A stretch of 17,424 nucleotides of DNA, taken from assembly GCA_903904275.1 (NCBI GenBank), contig CAIVBX010000180.1, forward strand, positions 1 through 17,424, read 5' to 3'. Position numbers and translations under genes: made by a program. This DNA is from an uncultured Pseudomonadota bacterium. GTDB taxonomy: Bacteria > Pseudomonadota > Gammaproteobacteria > Methylococcales > Methylomonadaceae. Of this stretch, positions 15,434 to 17,424 are shown in pieces. The first letter of the stretch is position 1. Every line of letters starts with the position of its first letter. The notes beneath the pieces were generated by a model. It had not been told where the DNA came from. It saw only the letters and a list, made by a program, of their open reading frames with translations, and made no database searches.

Positions 15434-16876
15434 ATGACGAACACATTCAAAAATCTGCCTCTTGTCGTCGATTTAGACGGAACACTGACAAAAACAGATA
15501 CGTTAGTTGAATCTGTAATTCAACTTGGAAAACATCATCCGTTTGATTTATTTAAGTTGCCATTTTGGTTAATAAAAGGTCGTGCTAATTTCAAAGAATG
15601 TGTTGCTAAACAATCAACATTATCTATTGAATCTTTACCTTATCGAATTGATTTAATTGATTATATAAAAGTAGAAAAACAACAGGGCAGAAAAGTCATT
15701 CTCGCAACAGCTGCCAATAAAAAAATTGCAAATGCTGTCGCAAATCATCTTGGTTTCTTTGATGTTGTCCTTTCTAGTGATGAAAATATCAATCTCAAAG
15801 GTAACGAAAAATTAACAGCGATTCAAAAGAACGTCGGAAAGGATTTTGTTTATGCTGGTGATAGTAAAGCAGATTTACCAATTTGGAATTCTGCACAAGC
15901 TGCAATTTTAGTCAACACATCAATGAATGTCAGTCGTGAAGTACAAAAAAGTACACCCGTGGAATTGGAAATTCCTTTTGAAAATATTGGATTTAAAGTG
16001 TGGTTGCGTGCTTTAAGAGTGCATCAATGGTTTAAAAATTTATTATTATTTGTTCCTTTATTGACTGCTTTTTCATTCCAAGAAATTGATAAACTTTGGG
16101 CTATCACACTTGCTTTTTTCGCTTTTTCTTTAGCTGCTTCTGCAACCTATATTGCTAATGATTTATGGGATTTAGACAGCGATAGAGTACATCCTCGTAA
16201 AAAATACCGTCCTTTTGCCAGTGCAAAGATACCGATTTTAAATGGGATCGCTTTGGGAATAGTATTGTTGGTTTTAGGCTTAGTTCTAGCAATCAATGTA
16301 TCTTTAAATTTTTTTGGAATGTTATTGTTGTACCTTTTTATCACAACAAGCTACTCATTAACGCTGAAAACCTATGTGTTAATTGACGTAATAGTTCTTT
16401 CATTGCTTTACACCTTGCGAATTATTGCGGGTTCTATCGCTGTTGGCATTCCAATTAGCTCGTGGTTGTTAGCGTTTTCGGTATTTATATTTTTCAGTCT
16501 TGCTTTAGTTAAACGTTGTGCAGAACTCATGACTTTGCAACAAAGAGGCTTAGACATTACACATGGTAGAGATTATCGGATTACTGATCTTGCTGTTTTA
16601 TGGCCTCTTGGAGTCGGTTCTGCTTTATCTGCAATTGTTATATTTGGATTATTTATTAGTGATGCCGAAACCCAATTACGCTACGCGACACCAGAAGGTT
16701 TATGGGTTGTTGCTATTGGCTTAATTTATTGGTTAGCCAGATTGTGGATTAAGACAGCGAGAGGCGAAATGCATGACGATCCTTTAGTCTTTGCAATGAA
16801 AGATTTCGGCAGTCGAATGACTATTTTAATTATGATTGTAACAACGCTCGCTGTGCATTTTTTACATTGGAAATAA
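15434..16876 (+). CDS. HAD phosphatase-UbiA prenyltransferase fusion, candidate polyprenyl-phosphate pentosyl synthase
   Basis: The 480-residue protein has two parts. Residues 1-180 form a HAD hydrolase with a complete catalytic set: DLDGT (13-17), T92 in LATAAN, a lysine near 123-126, and GDSKAD (142-147). Residues 190-480 form a UbiA integral-membrane prenyltransferase with about eight or nine helices. It has RVHQWFKNLLLFVPLL (195-210), the metal-binding NDLWDLDSD (242-250), and the second loop SYSLTLKTYVLIDV (306-319). The RxxQWxKN opening resembles decaprenyl-phosphate phosphoribosyltransferase (Rv3806c type) rather than the quinone-synthesis UbiA. The inferred role is transfer of 5-phosphoribose from PRPP to a polyprenyl phosphate, with the HAD part removing the 5-phosphate. 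It lies 10 bases after the amidotransferase gene, without a clear ribosome-binding site. Domain calls are firm; the substrate is inferred. Confidence 0.85.
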   Translation: MTNTFKNLPLVVDLDGTLTKTDTLVESVIQLGKHHPFDLFKLPFWLIKGRANFKECVAKQSTLSIESLPYRIDLIDYIKVEKQQGRKVILATAANKKIANAVANHLGFFDVVLSSDENINLKGNEKLTAIQKNVGKDFVYAGDSKADLPIWNSAQAAILVNTSMNVSREVQKSTPVELEIPFENIGFKVWLRALRVHQWFKNLLLFVPLLTAFSFQEIDKLWAITLAFFAFSLAASATYIANDLWDLDSDRVHPRKKYRPFASAKIPILNGIALGIVLLVLGLVLAINVSLNFFGMLLLYLFITTSYSLTLKTYVLIDVIVLSLLYTLRIIAGSIAVGIPISSWLLAFSVFIFFSLALVKRCAELMTLQQRGLDITHGRDYRITDLAVLWPLGVGSALSAIVIFGLFISDAETQLRYATPEGLWVVAIGLIYWLARLWIKTARGEMHDDPLVFAMKDFGSRMTILIMIVTTLAVHFLHWK

Positions 16877-16878
16877 TT

Positions 16879-17244
16879 GTGAATATTTTATTGATTGCCA
16901 TCGTTAGCATTATTTTTTCAGTTGCCGCGCAATTTGCATTAAAAGCTGGCATGACAAGTTTAGAAATCAAACAAGCTTTTGCAGAGCCATTAACCTATCG
17001 TTTGCCATGGATTGTACTAACCAATAAATTTATATTTACAGGTTTTTTACTTTATGGATTGGGCGCGATAGTTTGGTTAAAAGTATTATCTAGTTGGGAT
17101 GTAAGTAAGGCATATCCATTGGTTGGGTTAGGTTTTGGCTTAACACTTTTAATAGGCATGATGCTAGGAGAAAGTGTTACTTCTTTGCGTGTGCTTGGCG
17201 TTTTATTGATTTGCCAGGGTATATGGCTCGTAACGTATTCTTAA
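16879..17244 (+). CDS. Small SMR/ArnE-like four-helix membrane protein, putative lipid-linked sugar flippase
   Basis: GTG 16879 is preferred as the start: it lies 2 bases after the upstream stop, with GGAA (16869-16872) 6 bases before it. A TTG at 16867 is in frame but would overlap the upstream gene with no site of its own. The resulting 121 residues form four helices (about 2-20, 45-65, 72-92, 98-116), the size and layout of small multidrug resistance proteins and of ArnE/ArnF. Aligned by eye on EmrE, K22 matches but the drug- and proton-binding E14 is Ser14, so classical drug/proton antiport is unlikely. Its place beside a polyprenyl-phosphate glycosyl-type enzyme suggests movement of a lipid-linked sugar across the inner membrane, as ArnE/F do. 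It probably dimerises. The role is inferred from context. Confidence 0.75.
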   Translation: MNILLIAIVSIIFSVAAQFALKAGMTSLEIKQAFAEPLTYRLPWIVLTNKFIFTGFLLYGLGAIVWLKVLSSWDVSKAYPLVGLGFGLTLLIGMMLGESVTSLRVLGVLLICQGIWLVTYS

Positions 17245-17287
17245 AAATCAATAACATTATATTTTATAGCATATCTAGGTTCGCAAA

Positions 17288-17424
17288 ATGAATGACAAAA
17301 TGCCAATGCAATTATCAAATTCTTTAGGGATAAAAGAATTTTTCGTTAAAAATTTAGATCAAATAATTGCCATTTTTTTTGTCATTATTTTTTTCTTTTG
17401 GTATGCAAAATTTGGCATAAGATT
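17288..17424 (+). CDS. N-terminus of a membrane protein, cut by the window end
   Basis: An ATG at 17288 follows AGGT (17277-17280) by 7 bases and opens a frame that runs off the window after 45 codons. The first 25 residues are polar (for example SNSLGIKEFF), then a strongly hydrophobic helix begins (IIAIFFVIIFFFWYA). This is the pattern of a polytopic membrane protein starting in the cytoplasm. After a UbiA-type enzyme and an SMR-like protein, a membrane glycosyltransferase using a polyprenyl-phosphate sugar would fit, but nothing visible here proves it. Confidence 0.55.
   Translation, partial: MNDKMPMQLSNSLGIKEFFVKNLDQIIAIFFVIIFFFWYAKFGIR

Noticed and set aside
16879..17244. Multidrug efflux pump of the EmrE type
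   Set aside because: The essential membrane Glu at position 14 is Ser and the neighbours are lipid-linked sugar genes.
1..17424. CRISPR array, tRNA/rRNA, insertion sequence, prophage or restriction/defence genes
   Set aside because: No direct-repeat arrays, cloverleaf-like sequences, transposase or phage proteins were seen on either strand; genes are packed and similar in composition throughout.

Overview
The window is AT-rich (roughly 35-40% G+C by eye) and is almost wholly coding. Most genes read forward; a two-gene block at 4274-6296 reads in reverse. The pilT / divergent yggS / proC / yggT neighbourhood, the chemoreceptor, and an XrtA (PEP-CTERM) type exopolysaccharide cassette point to a Gram-negative, motile or twitching gammaproteobacterium, for example a Methylococcales- or Thiotrichales-like lineage. 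The genus cannot be fixed from sequence alone. I see no rRNA, tRNA, CRISPR, insertion sequence or phage gene.

Layout. (1) 1-1923: the 3' part of an outer-membrane barrel of a cytochrome-c associated family, a strong terminator, then an inner-membrane protein with one CxxCH haem site. Together they look like parts of an electron-transfer route across the envelope. (2) 2049-4277: a chemoreceptor with a 4-helix-bundle sensor, several HAMP units (including a tandem duplicated cassette) and a C-terminal DWEEF tether. (3) 4274-6296, reverse: pilT, the pilus-retraction ATPase, followed by a PspF-like sigma-54 activator with no sensory domain. (4) 6368-10335: housekeeping genes yggS, MOFRL-type glycerate kinase, proC, yggT and yigZ, tightly packed. 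(5) 10471-15423: an XrtA-type cassette of deacetylase, FemAB-like acyltransferase, glycosyltransferase and amidotransferase, with 4-bp overlaps or 5-nt gaps. (6) 15434-17424: a HAD phosphatase-UbiA fusion, a small SMR/ArnE-like membrane protein, and the first 45 codons of another membrane protein that runs off the window.

How they fit. Regions 5 and 6 read as one transcription unit for cell-surface glycoconjugate synthesis. The XrtA-type genes make or modify an exported polysaccharide. The HAD-UbiA fusion and the SMR-like protein resemble the start of a polyprenyl-phosphate pentose pathway, like decaprenyl-phosphoryl-arabinose synthesis. The exosortase normally found inside such a cassette is absent between the glycosyltransferase and the amidotransferase. 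No single component is certainly new. The most notable points are the HAD-UbiA fusion and its linkage to an XrtA-type cassette lacking its exosortase, the paired OM/IM cytochrome-type genes, and the repeated HAMP architecture of the chemoreceptor.
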